A DNA stretch of 64,000 bases, from contig CANLZP010000002.1 in NCBI GenBank assembly GCA_947495695.1, forward strand, positions 434,001 to 498,000, read 5' to 3'. The DNA comes from an uncultured Erythrobacter sp. (lineage in GTDB: Bacteria; Pseudomonadota; Alphaproteobacteria; Sphingomonadales; Sphingomonadaceae). The translations under genes and the position numbers were made by a program. The notes beneath the pieces are model-generated. The model did not search any database. It worked only from the letters and a program-made list of their open reading frames with translations, and was not told the DNA's origin. Numbering within the stretch: position 1 is the first letter of the stretch; every line of letters starts with the position of its first letter. This document shows positions 9,668 through 19,518 of the stretch, in pieces.

Positions 9668-11071
9668 GTGTTTAAGGGATTGAGCCCTATCCAATATGCG
9701 GGGCGCGAAGTGTGGCCGCTTATTGAAGGCGGAAAAGGCGTTTCTGCAACCAACCATGCCAGCTCTGGCGCATGGGCTGCTGCTGGCGGCATTGGCACGG
9801 TTAGCGCAGTGAATGCGGACAGCTATGATGACAATGGCGATCCCATCCCCCAAGTCTATCCGCAGGCAACCCGCCGCGAACGGCATGAACAGTTGATCCG
9901 CTATGCCATCGATGGGGCGAGCGAACAGGTGCGCCGGGCGTATGAGATTTCGGGCGGCAAGGGCGCGATAAACATCAATGTGCTGTGGGAAATGGGCGGG
10001 GCTCAGGCCGTGCTCGAAGGCGTATTGGAAAACACCAAAGGCATGGTGGCCGGCGTCACTTGCGGGGCTGGCATGCCCTATAAGCTGGCCGAGATCGCGG
10101 CCCGGCACAATGTGCATTATCTGCCGATCATCAGTTCTGCTCGTGCGTTCCGCGCTTTGTGGAAGCGGAGCTATTCTAAAGTTCCCGAACTGATGGCTGC
10201 GGTGGTTTATGAAGATCCCTGGTTGGCCGGTGGCCACAACGGTCTTTCCAACGCCGAAGATCCAACCAAGCCGGAAGATCCCTATCCCCGGGTGAAGGCT
10301 TTGCGCGAAACGATGCGCAAGGAAGGCGTTTCAGAAGACACTGCCATCGTAATGGCCGGCGGGGTTTGGTGCCTGAGCGAATGGCAGGACTGGATCGACA
10401 ACCCAGATCTGGGCAAGATTGCTTTCCAGTTTGGTACGCGGCCATTGCTGACCAAAGAAAGCCCCATTCCCGACGTTTGGAAAAACATGCTGCGCACGGT
10501 CGAACCAGGCGATGTGTTGTTGCACAAATTTTCACCCACGGGGTTCTATTCGTCAGCGGTGAAAACGCCGTTTCTTTACGATCTGATGCACCGCAGCGAA
10601 CGACAGATCCCCTTCTTCAAGCGCGACGAGGAAGAGGGTACGGTCCGATTGGGTGATGAAGGCAAAGCCAAGAATTTTTGGGTAAAGCCGGATGATCGCA
10701 AGAAAGCTCTGGGCTGGATCGCGGAAGGTCATTCAGAGGCGTTGAAGACGCCCGACAATACGATTGTTTTCGTGACTCCGGACAGTCGCGATACCATTCG
10801 TAAGGACCAACAAGATTGCATGGGTTGCCTATCGCATTGTGGATTCTCGTCATGGAAAGATCATGATGATTACACCACCGGTCGGTTGGCTGATCCGCGC
10901 AGCTTCTGCATCCAGAAAACCTTGCAGGACGTTGCCCATGGCGGGCATCCAGACAATAATTTGGCCTTCGCAGGGCATGCCGCTTATCGGTTCAAACAAG
11001 ACCCGTTCTATTCCAACAATTACACCCCCACGGTGAAGGAATTGGTCGAGCGGATCCTTTCTGGCGATTGA
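9668..11071 (+). CDS. Nitronate monooxygenase (2-nitropropane dioxygenase)-family protein with Cys-rich C-terminus
   Basis: GMVAGVTCGAGMPYKLAEIAARHNVHYLPIISSARAFRAL; AFQFGTRPLLTKESPIPD. GTG start. Confidence 0.8.
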   Translation: MFKGLSPIQYAGREVWPLIEGGKGVSATNHASSGAWAAAGGIGTVSAVNADSYDDNGDPIPQVYPQATRRERHEQLIRYAIDGASEQVRRAYEISGGKGAININVLWEMGGAQAVLEGVLENTKGMVAGVTCGAGMPYKLAEIAARHNVHYLPIISSARAFRALWKRSYSKVPELMAAVVYEDPWLAGGHNGLSNAEDPTKPEDPYPRVKALRETMRKEGVSEDTAIVMAGGVWCLSEWQDWIDNPDLGKIAFQFGTRPLLTKESPIPDVWKNMLRTVEPGDVLLHKFSPTGFYSSAVKTPFLYDLMHRSERQIPFFKRDEEEGTVRLGDEGKAKNFWVKPDDRKKALGWIAEGHSEALKTPDNTIVFVTPDSRDTIRKDQQDCMGCLSHCGFSSWKDHDDYTTGRLADPRSFCIQKTLQDVAHGGHPDNNLAFAGHAAYRFKQDPFYSNNYTPTVKELVERILSGD

Positions 11072-11098
11072 TGGGTCGGGCCTAAGCCTGCAACATCG

Positions 11099-11623
11099 CT
11101 AATCCTGTGAGACTTTGATCAACTTTTGGTCTTTGGCCCGAAAGCGCTTGTCGATCAGTGCCTGCAAAGCAAAATAGGCGAGCCTTCCTTGCATGGCCGC
11201 CTGCTTGCTTACACCCTCGGGCAAATCGTCACCGAGCAATGCTTTGCCTCCGTTGACAATGTTTGTTCCTGTTGGCAGCACTTCGCTCGCCTCAGACAGC
11301 AATTGCCGGGCCTGAGCGGCCACCTGCTTGGCCTCGTCCATACTCGTTTTGCCAGCATCGACGTCTCTCACCAGCTTGCACAAATACTCGCCGCAAATCT
11401 TGGGTCGACCTTGATCATAGATTGTGCAGGCTGTGCCAGACAGGAAATGGCAGGGCAGAGGTAGCCGGTCATCAACATAAACGCCGTCGCTCTGACTCAC
11501 GCCGGCATCAGCCAGAACTGCCTTGTCGTCCTCGGTTAGCTTGGCATGTGAAAAGATCGCGCCCGTGCAACACAGGCCGCAGCTCACACACAATTCACTC
11601 AGATTGACATTTCCACCGGCCAT
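11099..11623 (-). CDS. YkgJ-family cysteine cluster protein
   Basis: LCVSCGLCCTGAIFSH ... LPCHFLSGTACTIYDQGRPKICGEYLCKL. Confidence 0.8.
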   Translation of the reverse strand: MAGGNVNLSELCVSCGLCCTGAIFSHAKLTEDDKAVLADAGVSQSDGVYVDDRLPLPCHFLSGTACTIYDQGRPKICGEYLCKLVRDVDAGKTSMDEAKQVAAQARQLLSEASEVLPTGTNIVNGGKALLGDDLPEGVSKQAAMQGRLAYFALQALIDKRFRAKDQKLIKVSQD

Positions 11624-11753
11624 TGCGTGGCATTCATGCAGAGCCAGATCGACAAAATCAATTGGCCTGCGCCAATTTTCCCAGAGCGCTTTGGTATGAC
11701 TTGCCGCCGCGTCATGCCATTATGGAATACGCATCGCTTTCGGGCTTGTTTCG

Positions 11754-12773
11754 CTAGTGGATCAGCGCTTCCAACACTTGATCAGGGGGACGATGACCGT
11801 CCATCCAAAAGCGGATATTGGCGATGACCTTCTCCCCAGATGCTTCGCGCCCTTCTGCCGTAGCGCTGCCGATATGAGGCAAGGTCATCACATTGGGGTG
11901 ATCAAGCAGCCGCTGATCGACATTGGGTTCGTCAGGATAGACATCCAGCCCTGCGCCTACCAACTGCCCGCTTTGCAAGGCTGCTATCAGGGCTTCTTGA
12001 TCGATCAATTCACCGCGAGCGGTGTTGATGATGCTGGCCCCAGGTTTCATCAAGGCAATCCGGCGCTTGTCCAACAGGCCCTTGGTTTCATCCGTCAGCG
12101 GACAATGCAGCGTGAGAATGTCGGATTGTGCGACCAGCGTATCCAGATCGCTGACAAATGTGGCCCCCAACATTTGCTCCTGCGCTTCGGGAAGTTGGCG
12201 ACGACCATGATAGGCCACTTTCAGCCCGAAGGCGCGCGCACGATGTGCAACCGCCTGACCAATCCGTCCCATTCCGACAATACCCAGAACCTTGCCGCCC
12301 AGCTTGCGGCCCAGCATTCCCGATGGCGCCCAGCCAGTCCATTCACCGCGCCTGACCAAAGCGATCCCTTCGCGAATCCGGCGGGGAACACCGATGATGC
12401 CCGCCATGGCAAGGTCAGCTGTGTCGTCGGTGAATACGCCGGGCGTATTGGTGACGATGATCTTGCGTTTGGCCGCGGCTCCCAAAGCGATATGTTCGGT
12501 GCCAGCACCAAAGCTGGCGATCAGGCGCAGATTTTCGCCTGCCTGTTCGATCATCTGAGCATCGATACTGTCTGTGACCGCAGGGACCAGAACGTCACAT
12601 TCGCGCATCGCAGCCATCAATTGATCACGCGATAGGGGGGTATCACTGCTGTTCAGCGTCGTATCGAACAGCTCGCTCATCCGTGCCTCGACATTGGGCA
12701 TCAGGTGCCGCGTCACAAAGACTTTGGGTGTTCGGTCAATCGGTTTGCGCGAAAGCGCGTCATCATTTGCCAT
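11754..12773 (-). CDS. D-isomer specific 2-hydroxyacid dehydrogenase (glyoxylate/hydroxypyruvate reductase-like)
   Basis: GKVLGIVGMGRIGQAVAHRARAFGLKVAYHGR; LTLHCPLTDETKGLLDKRRIALMKPGASIINTARGELIDQEAL; LPHIGSATAEGREA. Confidence 0.93.
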   Translation of the reverse strand: MANDDALSRKPIDRTPKVFVTRHLMPNVEARMSELFDTTLNSSDTPLSRDQLMAAMRECDVLVPAVTDSIDAQMIEQAGENLRLIASFGAGTEHIALGAAAKRKIIVTNTPGVFTDDTADLAMAGIIGVPRRIREGIALVRRGEWTGWAPSGMLGRKLGGKVLGIVGMGRIGQAVAHRARAFGLKVAYHGRRQLPEAQEQMLGATFVSDLDTLVAQSDILTLHCPLTDETKGLLDKRRIALMKPGASIINTARGELIDQEALIAALQSGQLVGAGLDVYPDEPNVDQRLLDHPNVMTLPHIGSATAEGREASGEKVIANIRFWMDGHRPPDQVLEALIH

Positions 12774-12885
12774 AAGACTTGCGCTAGGACGGGCAGGGCG
12801 ATGCGGTCAAGCATGTTAAAAGCCAAGGTTTAGAAACATCAGGGGTTGAAGCGGGGCCGCGCAATTGGGTATTACTGCCGGTGAT

Positions 12886-13356
12886 ATGCGTTCACTCATT
12901 GCCCCTATAACTGCATTTGCGTTGATTGCGCCGATGGCGACCGCCTCTGCCCAGAACCGAGAGGTACCATATTGGGCAGCGATGAGGGCGGGAGAGGTCA
13001 ATATGCGGGTCGGGCCAAGCCCCGATTATCGCATCGATTGGGTGTACACACGCAAAGGTCTGCCGATCAAAGTTGTTCGCGTGATGGAAGGTTGGCGTCT
13101 GATCGAGGATATCGACGGCACTCAGGGATGGGTCGTTGCGCGCCTTTTGACGCCAGATCGCGGTGCGATTGTGATTGGTGAAGGGGTGGCTCCTATGCGT
13201 GCCGAGCCCAATGACGCAGCGCAATTGAAGTGGAATCTGGAACCAGGCGTGGTGGGTGTGCTGGGCAATTGCACTGATGGTTGGTGCCGATTGAATGTTG
13301 GTGGCCGCGATGGCTGGGTCAAAGCAGAGCGGCTGTGGGGCGATGGCGAGCCCTAA
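12886..13356 (+). CDS. Secreted SH3-domain protein
   Basis: Signal peptide MRSLIAPITAFALIAPMATASAQ; VNMRVGPSPDYRIDWVYTRKGLPIKVVRVMEGWRLIEDIDGTQGWV (bacterial SH3). Start inside ORF 12865-13356. Confidence 0.85.
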   Translation: MRSLIAPITAFALIAPMATASAQNREVPYWAAMRAGEVNMRVGPSPDYRIDWVYTRKGLPIKVVRVMEGWRLIEDIDGTQGWVVARLLTPDRGAIVIGEGVAPMRAEPNDAAQLKWNLEPGVVGVLGNCTDGWCRLNVGGRDGWVKAERLWGDGEP

Positions 13357-13376
13357 AGCGCGGGCCTGAATGTGGC

Positions 13377-13412
13377 GCAAAGAAAAAGGGCAGCCCATTG
13401 CTGGACCGCCCC
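13377..13412 (-). terminator. Intrinsic terminator of the 13436-13828 gene
   Basis: Minus strand: GGGGCGGTCC-AGCAAT-GGGCTGCCCT-TTTTCTTT. 10-bp stem with G-U wobbles, 6-nt loop, U-rich tail. Confidence 0.8.
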
Positions 13413-13435
13413 GATTCTCAAACAGCCAAAAAGCC

Positions 13436-13828
13436 TTAGCCTTCAGCGTCAGCTTCTTCTGCTACGGGAGCAACAGAAACGGTGTCGCCATCGTCGCTGA
13501 CTGAAGTGAACGAACCATCTTCGCCAGCAGGGCTGTTGGTCCAGCAAGTGGCGCCTTCATCGTCGCCATCTGCATCAAAGCAAACTTTGCCATCTTGATC
13601 GACGTAAGTGCCGGTGCCAGTTGTCTCACCGATTGTCATCGAGAACGTACCATCGTCTTCGCTGACCATCGTGCCAACGGAACCATCAGCATAGGTCACT
13701 TCGTAGGTGCCCGCTGCAACGGGAGCAGGTGCAGCCACTTCTTCAGCGGCTTCTTCAACGGCAGGTGCTTCAGCTTCGGCGCAAGCTGCCAGTGCGGCTA
13801 TGCTTGCCAATGCGATCAGTTTCTTCAT
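13436..13828 (-). CDS. Small acidic secreted/lipoprotein-like hypothetical protein
   Basis: MKKLIALASIAALAACAEAEAP signal/lipobox; CFDADGDDEGATCWTN; paralogous to the adjacent 13851-14288 gene. Confidence 0.8.
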   Translation of the reverse strand: MKKLIALASIAALAACAEAEAPAVEEAAEEVAAPAPVAAGTYEVTYADGSVGTMVSEDDGTFSMTIGETTGTGTYVDQDGKVCFDADGDDEGATCWTNSPAGEDGSFTSVSDDGDTVSVAPVAEEADAEG

Positions 13829-13850
13829 TACTTTACCTCCAATAAATCAT

Positions 13851-14288
13851 TCAATTTGCGGAATTTTCGACCCTGGTTACGGTAAGGACGGAACCGTCAT
13901 CTGCGGTGGCCGTCCAACTCCCGTCGTCACCGGGGCGTGTTAGGTCCCAGCATAGCTTCCCGGCGTCTGCATCGTCGGGCTTGGCGCAGAATTCTGCACC
14001 ATTATCGGAATCTGTATTGGTGTAAGTGCCCGTTACGGGATCAAGGCCATTGGCCGCGAGCGTAAACGTGCCGTCTGCGTTCAAGGTCCAGATCGCCTCG
14101 GTTCCATCGCTATCAACGGTGGTAAATGCTCCGGCAATGGGGCCGCCATCAACGGCAGTGGGGCCTGCATTGGCAAGGCCTGCATCGTCGAGATTTTCTT
14201 CAACTTGCTCAAGATCAGCAGGAGCCTCTGGCTGCGAACATCCAGTCAACGTTACCGCAATTGCCGTCGCAATCAGCAAAGTCCGCAT
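13851..14288 (-). CDS. Small predicted lipoprotein, paralogue of the 13436-13828 product
   Basis: MRTLLIATAIAVTLTGCSQPEAP lipobox; DGTFTLAANGLDPVTGTYTNTDSDNGAEFCAK...KLCWDLTRPGDDGSWTATADDGS. Confidence 0.8.
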   Translation of the reverse strand: MRTLLIATAIAVTLTGCSQPEAPADLEQVEENLDDAGLANAGPTAVDGGPIAGAFTTVDSDGTEAIWTLNADGTFTLAANGLDPVTGTYTNTDSDNGAEFCAKPDDADAGKLCWDLTRPGDDGSWTATADDGSVLTVTRVENSAN

Positions 14289-14370
14289 AGCAATCCCCCT
14301 TAGCAAGCGGCATCAAACCACATTGAGCCAAGGGTGCTAGCACGTAAATCCGCGATTGAGAAATCTACCT

Positions 14371-15570
14371 TTATTCAGTGATCTCAACCGCAATGGCCGT
14401 GGCTTCGCCGCCGCCGATGCAAAGGCTGGCAACGCCCTTGGTTTTGCCCTGATTTTTCAGCGCATTCAGCAAGGTCACGATGATCCTTGTGCCCGAGGCG
14501 CCAATAGGGTGGCCCAAGGCTGTTGCGCCGCCGTTTACGTTGATCTTGTCATGCGGGATGCCGATGTCTTTCATGGCGAACATGGCAACACAGGCGAAGG
14601 CCTCGTTCACTTCCCACAGGTCGACATCATCAATGGTCCAGCCAGCGTTTTTCAAAACTTTCTCGATCGCGCCGACGGGGGCAATGGTAAAGTCCTTGGG
14701 TTCGCGAGCGTGGGCCGCGATGGCGGTGATCTTTGCGACTGGCTGCAAGCCTTTCTCTGCTGCAACGCTGGAGCGGGTGAGCACGACTGCAGCTGCGCCA
14801 TCAGAGATCGAGCTGGAGGTTGCCGCTGTAATTGTCCCGTCTTTGGCAAATGCAGCGCGCAGCTGTGGGATCTTGTCCGGACGGCCTTTGCCAGGCTGCT
14901 CGTCTACTGCAACGGTGACTTCGCCCTTGCGGGTCTTAAAGGTCACGGGAACAACCTCGTCGGCAAAAGCGCCTGTCTCGATGGCCGCATTGGCGCGGCG
15001 CAAAGATTCGATGGAATATTCGTCCATGTTCTCGCGGGTCAGCTGATATTCGTCGGCGGTGTCCTGGGCGAAGGTGCCCATCGCTCGACCTTCTTCATAG
15101 GCATCTTCCAGCCCATCCAGGAACATATGATCATAGGCCGTGTCATGTCCAATACGCGCGCCCGAGCGATGCTTTTTCAGCAGATAGGGAGCGTTGGTCA
15201 TGCTCTCCATCCCGCCGGCAATAACCATATCAACCGTACCGCAAGCCAGCGCTTCGGAACCCATGATAACGGTCTGCATACCGCTGCCGCACACCTTGTT
15301 GACGGTAGTGGCCTGAACCGATTTGGGCAGGCCTGCTTTGATGCCAGCCTGGCGCGCAGGGGCTTGTCCCAATCCCGCTGGCAGCACGCAGCCCATGTAA
15401 ATCCGGTCGAAAGTTTCCGCATCGACATTGGACCGCTCAACCGCTGCCTTGACTGCGGTCGCCCCCAAATCTGTCGCTGACACATCGGCCAATGCGCCTT
15501 GCATGCCGCCCATCGGGGTGCGGGCATAAGACAGAATGACAATCGGATCAGCGCTGGACAATTGGGTCAT
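14371..15570 (-). CDS. Acetyl-CoA C-acyltransferase (thiolase)
   Basis: TVNKVCGSGMQTVIMGSEAL; NVNGGATALGHPIGASGTRI; VASLCIGGGEATAIAVE. Start at MTQLSSADPIVILSYARTPMGG (cat at 15568-15570). Confidence 0.95.
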   Translation of the reverse strand: MTQLSSADPIVILSYARTPMGGMQGALADVSATDLGATAVKAAVERSNVDAETFDRIYMGCVLPAGLGQAPARQAGIKAGLPKSVQATTVNKVCGSGMQTVIMGSEALACGTVDMVIAGGMESMTNAPYLLKKHRSGARIGHDTAYDHMFLDGLEDAYEEGRAMGTFAQDTADEYQLTRENMDEYSIESLRRANAAIETGAFADEVVPVTFKTRKGEVTVAVDEQPGKGRPDKIPQLRAAFAKDGTITAATSSSISDGAAAVVLTRSSVAAEKGLQPVAKITAIAAHAREPKDFTIAPVGAIEKVLKNAGWTIDDVDLWEVNEAFACVAMFAMKDIGIPHDKINVNGGATALGHPIGASGTRIIVTLLNALKNQGKTKGVASLCIGGGEATAIAVEITE

Positions 15571-15741
15571 GAAATTGGGCCTTCGATGGAGAATGAACGT
15601 GTCGCGCATGTACGTTGCAGCTTTGGCAAATTCAATTCGTAATGCGTGGTCATTCGTATGAACTTGTGTTTGCGGCCAGCATCGGCAAGAACCAATGGCA
15701 ATCCGCAACTGAAACTGGCGGCACACAATTACTAGGAGCGA

Positions 15742-17175
15742 ATGATGGCTGAATCCAAACGTGACGAGATGGAGCGAATCCTAAAACTGCAACGCTCGGT
15801 CTTCACCGCCAACCGGCCAGAGGAAATGTCCAAGCGTGTCGACCGGATCAATCGCGCTTTGACCTTGCTCAAAACCCATGCGGAAGAATTCGCCAAAGTT
15901 ATGGCAGCCGATTTTGGCAGCCGGAGTATCCAGCAATCCATATTGACCGATATTGCAGCCACGGTGGGCGTTGGAGAATATTCGCTCAAGAATATGTCCA
16001 AATGGACCAAACGAGAGAAGCGCAAAGTTCAGTTTCCATTAGGTTTGCTGGGAGCCAAAGCCGAGGTTCGTTACGAGCCCAAAGGCGTGGTTGGTATCCT
16101 CAGCCCGTGGAATTTCCCGGTCAATCTGGCTTTCTCGCCCTTGATGCAGATCTTTGCCGCGGGAAATCGCGCGATGATCAAACCCAGCGAATTTACCGAG
16201 CGGACATCTTTGTTGATGGCGGAATTGGTGACCGAATATTTCACCCCTGACGAGCTTGCCGTTATTACCGGCGGACCCGAAGTGGCGGCGGAATTTTCAT
16301 CGTTGCCGTTTGACCACCTGGTGTTCACTGGCTCGACCCCGACGGGACGCCGAGTCATGGAAGCGGCCTCTGCAAACTTGGTGCCCGTGACCTTGGAATT
16401 GGGCGGCAAAAGCCCCGTTTTCATGGGACGCAGCGCCGATGTTTCTCGCGCCGGAGAGCGGATCGCCTTGGGCAAGATGATGAATGCTGGGCAGATCTGC
16501 CTCTCGCCCGATTACATGATTGTGCCAGAAGACATGGAGGACGAGGCAATCGCTGGTGTAAGCAAAGCTGCTTCGGCCATGTATCCCACCGTGCTGCATA
16601 ATGATGACTATGCATCGATTGTGTCCGATCGCCACTTTGACCGGTTGCAAGAAGTTGTCGCGGATGCGCGCGACAAGGGTGCCGAGGTGATCGAGGTCAA
16701 TCCTGCCAATGAAGATTTCTCCAACACCAATGCCCGCAAGATGCCGCTCACAATTCTGCGCAATGTGGAAGACGGTATGCTGGCCATGCAGGAAGAATTG
16801 TTTGGACCGGTATTGCCGGTAAAGACCTATCGCAACATCGATGAAGCCATCGATTATGTGAACGCCAATGACCGTCCGTTGGGCCTGTATTACTTTGGCG
16901 AGGACAAGGCCGAGCAAGAGCAAGTCCTGACCCGTACGATCTCTGGGGGTGTGACCGTCAATGATGTGATCTTCCACATCTCTATGGATGATCTGCCATT
17001 CGGCGGCGTTGGCCCTTCAGGCATGGGATCGTACCACGGTGTCGAAGGGTTCCGCGAATTCAGCCACGCGCGCTCTGTGTACCACCAACCCAAGATTGAT
17101 ATTGCGAAACTGGGCGGGTTCAAACCACCTTATGGCAAGGCAACAGACAAGGCTTTGGCTGGCTTATTGAAATGA
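15742..17175 (+). CDS. Aldehyde dehydrogenase, coniferyl-aldehyde-dehydrogenase-like
   Basis: GILSPWNFPVNLAFSPL; VTLELGGKSPVFMG; NAGQICLSPDYMIVPED; VNDVIFHISMDDLPFGGVGPSGMGSYHG. Confidence 0.93.
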   Translation: MMAESKRDEMERILKLQRSVFTANRPEEMSKRVDRINRALTLLKTHAEEFAKVMAADFGSRSIQQSILTDIAATVGVGEYSLKNMSKWTKREKRKVQFPLGLLGAKAEVRYEPKGVVGILSPWNFPVNLAFSPLMQIFAAGNRAMIKPSEFTERTSLLMAELVTEYFTPDELAVITGGPEVAAEFSSLPFDHLVFTGSTPTGRRVMEAASANLVPVTLELGGKSPVFMGRSADVSRAGERIALGKMMNAGQICLSPDYMIVPEDMEDEAIAGVSKAASAMYPTVLHNDDYASIVSDRHFDRLQEVVADARDKGAEVIEVNPANEDFSNTNARKMPLTILRNVEDGMLAMQEELFGPVLPVKTYRNIDEAIDYVNANDRPLGLYYFGEDKAEQEQVLTRTISGGVTVNDVIFHISMDDLPFGGVGPSGMGSYHGVEGFREFSHARSVYHQPKIDIAKLGGFKPPYGKATDKALAGLLK

Positions 17176-18410
17176 TGCTGCGAGCGCTGATGGCAGCTGT
17201 GGCGCTCGGCCTTGCTGCGCCTGCGTTGGCAGCGGATGCCCCCGAATGGCGCGCGGTCGATGAAGCCACCGGCCAGATCCGCGATGTAGAGGGGCTAGAA
17301 CAGCTCGCGCTCGATTTCCCCAATAGCGGAACAGTGCGCTTGCGGTTGTTGCAGCCTCTGCTAGCCGCCGGTGAGGCCGAGCGGATCATGGAGCTGCTGG
17401 AATGGCTGTATGACCGCGGCTATGTTTTCAGCGATGTCGCGCAAGCACAGATCCCAAAATTGCTCGCAGGGGTTGATCCGGGGAGGATCGCGGAACGGTT
17501 GCGGGCCGAGGCCGAAGTGATTGAAGCGAGTGAGGCAATCGCCACTGTTCCTGCTGAGACGGGGCTGATCGAAACGGTCGTATCGCCAGATGACGGCATA
17601 TTGGTCGTGACGTCCATCACCCAACAGGCCGGATTCGCCAGTATGGATGGCACCGATTGGCAGCGCCTCGAAATGCCGATGGCCAATGATCTAAGCGGAC
17701 TGGTGGCGGATACCGAGCGCAATATCGGATGGTTTGCGTCTTCGAATATCGACCAATCCGAAGTGGATGGTGCTCGTTTCAACGGATTGATCGGGCTTTC
17801 TAATGGATCTGATCAGCCTATTCTTGTGCCCGCGCCAGAAGGTGTGACTCTATCTGATCTCGAACTCGGTATTGATGGAGCGGTTTATGCCAGCGATCCG
17901 CTGAACGGGGGCGTCTATGTTGCCCGTCCAAATAGCACTGAACTTGAAGTGCTGGTCGCTCCCGGAACGCTCCGCTCGCCGCAAGGGCTTGCTGTCGGTG
18001 AGTATGGCAATCTCTTGTATGTCAGCGATTATCGTTACGGGATCGCGATTGTCGATCTCGCAGATGGCTCAGTATCGCGCCTGGCATCGGATATTCCAAT
18101 TATCCTCGACGGCGTTGACGGCTTGTGGCGCTATGGCCACGAACTGATCGCAGTGCAGAACGGCACCAGTCCAATGCGGATCAGCGCCTTTGAACTGTCA
18201 AAAGATGGCACGCGCATAACGGGTCATCGCATATTGGAACAAACCCATTCAGATTGGACCGAGCCGCTCTCTGGCAGCATCGATGGTGACGCGCTGATCT
18301 ATATCGGCAATGGACAGTGGGACCGATACATCGAAGGTGAGCTGAAGGAAGGCATGGAGGCGCTGCCAACGCAAATCCGGCGGCTGCGGCTAACGGACCC
18401 GGCAAAGTAA
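17172..18410 (+). CDS. Secreted protein with SMP-30/NHL-like beta-propeller segment
   Basis: Signal peptide MMLRALMAAVALGLAAPALAADAP; LRSPQGLAVGEYGNLLYVSDYRYGIAIVDLADGSV repeat. ATGA overlap with the ALDH gene. Confidence 0.75.
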   Translation: MMLRALMAAVALGLAAPALAADAPEWRAVDEATGQIRDVEGLEQLALDFPNSGTVRLRLLQPLLAAGEAERIMELLEWLYDRGYVFSDVAQAQIPKLLAGVDPGRIAERLRAEAEVIEASEAIATVPAETGLIETVVSPDDGILVVTSITQQAGFASMDGTDWQRLEMPMANDLSGLVADTERNIGWFASSNIDQSEVDGARFNGLIGLSNGSDQPILVPAPEGVTLSDLELGIDGAVYASDPLNGGVYVARPNSTELEVLVAPGTLRSPQGLAVGEYGNLLYVSDYRYGIAIVDLADGSVSRLASDIPIILDGVDGLWRYGHELIAVQNGTSPMRISAFELSKDGTRITGHRILEQTHSDWTEPLSGSIDGDALIYIGNGQWDRYIEGELKEGMEALPTQIRRLRLTDPAK

Positions 18411-18532
18411 TCGTGGGCGATTCCGGCGATCGCGCCTAAAGTCCTCTGAATTACCCGATTCCTGCCCTTGCGCCGCGCTTGCGAGAGGCCTAGAGGCGGG
18501 CCAAGTTTTGCCTTTTTAACTAGGACTTCCGT

Positions 18533-18907
18533 GTGGTCGATCTCAGTCAATATCTGCCAATCCTGATTTTCCTGATAATTGCGCTGGGATTGTCCTGTCT
18601 GTTCGTGTTTCTTCCCATGGGAGTTTCGCGGCTGACCGGAGCGCACAATCCCGATGCAGAAAAACTCAGCGAGTATGAGTGTGGTTTCCCCGCATTTGAA
18701 GACGCCCGCAGTCAGTTTGACGTTCGTTTTTATCTGGTCGCCATCAGCTTTATCATTTTTGACCTTGAGGCCGCGTTCCTGTTTCCATGGGCGGTCAGCC
18801 TGGGTGAAACCGGTTGGCAGGGCTGGATTGGCATGATGATCTTCCTTGGCATTCTGGCGATTGGGCTAGCTTATGAATGGAAGAAGGGAGCTCTGGACTG
18901 GGAATGA
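18533..18907 (+). CDS. nuoA: NADH-quinone oxidoreductase subunit A
   Basis: [44 protein letters not shown] start. Confidence 0.96.
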   Translation: MVDLSQYLPILIFLIIALGLSCLFVFLPMGVSRLTGAHNPDAEKLSEYECGFPAFEDARSQFDVRFYLVAISFIIFDLEAAFLFPWAVSLGETGWQGWIGMMIFLGILAIGLAYEWKKGALDWE

Positions 18908-19518
18908 GTAATTCTTCGAAAATGACCTCCAGCACGATTATCACGCCGCCAACCGCACCGATCAATGCGGCGCAGGCAGCTGCACAGATGCCAACGGCAC
19001 TGGGCGGCGAAGTTCGTCAGCCGGATGCTGATTACTTCCATGCAATGCAGGCCGAGGTGAATGACAAGGGCTTCTTGCTGACCTCGACCGAAGACGTGTT
19101 CCAATGGGCGCGCACCGGATCGCTGTGGTGGATGACCTTTGGTTTGGCTTGTTGCGCGGTGGAGATGATCCATGTGAACATGCCGCGTTACGATATGGAG
19201 CGATTTGGCGCTGCCCCGCGTGCATCTCCGCGCCAGTCTGACCTGATGATTGTCGCCGGAACACTGTGCAACAAAATGGCGCCTGCCTTGCGCAAGGTTT
19301 ATGACCAGATGTCTGACCCCAAATATGTGATCAGCATGGGCAGCTGCGCCAATGGCGGCGGCTATTACCACTACAGCTATTCTGTGGTTCGTGGTTGCGA
19401 CCGCATTGTTCCGGTGGACATCTATGTTCCTGGTTGCCCGCCCACCGCAGAGGCATTGCTGTATGGCGTGATGCAATTGCAGCGCAAGATCCGCCGCGTT
19501 GGGACGATTGAGCGATGA
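18904..19518 (+). CDS. nuoB: NADH-quinone oxidoreductase subunit B
   Basis: [72 protein letters not shown] overlap with nuoA. Confidence 0.97.
   Translation: MSNSSKMTSSTIITPPTAPINAAQAAAQMPTALGGEVRQPDADYFHAMQAEVNDKGFLLTSTEDVFQWARTGSLWWMTFGLACCAVEMIHVNMPRYDMERFGAAPRASPRQSDLMIVAGTLCNKMAPALRKVYDQMSDPKYVISMGSCANGGGYYHYSYSVVRGCDRIVPVDIYVPGCPPTAEALLYGVMQLQRKIRRVGTIER

Noticed and set aside
9293-10237. 314-aa minus-strand ORF over the methyltransferase/NMO genes
   Set aside because: Spans two confident opposite-strand genes; no domain signature.
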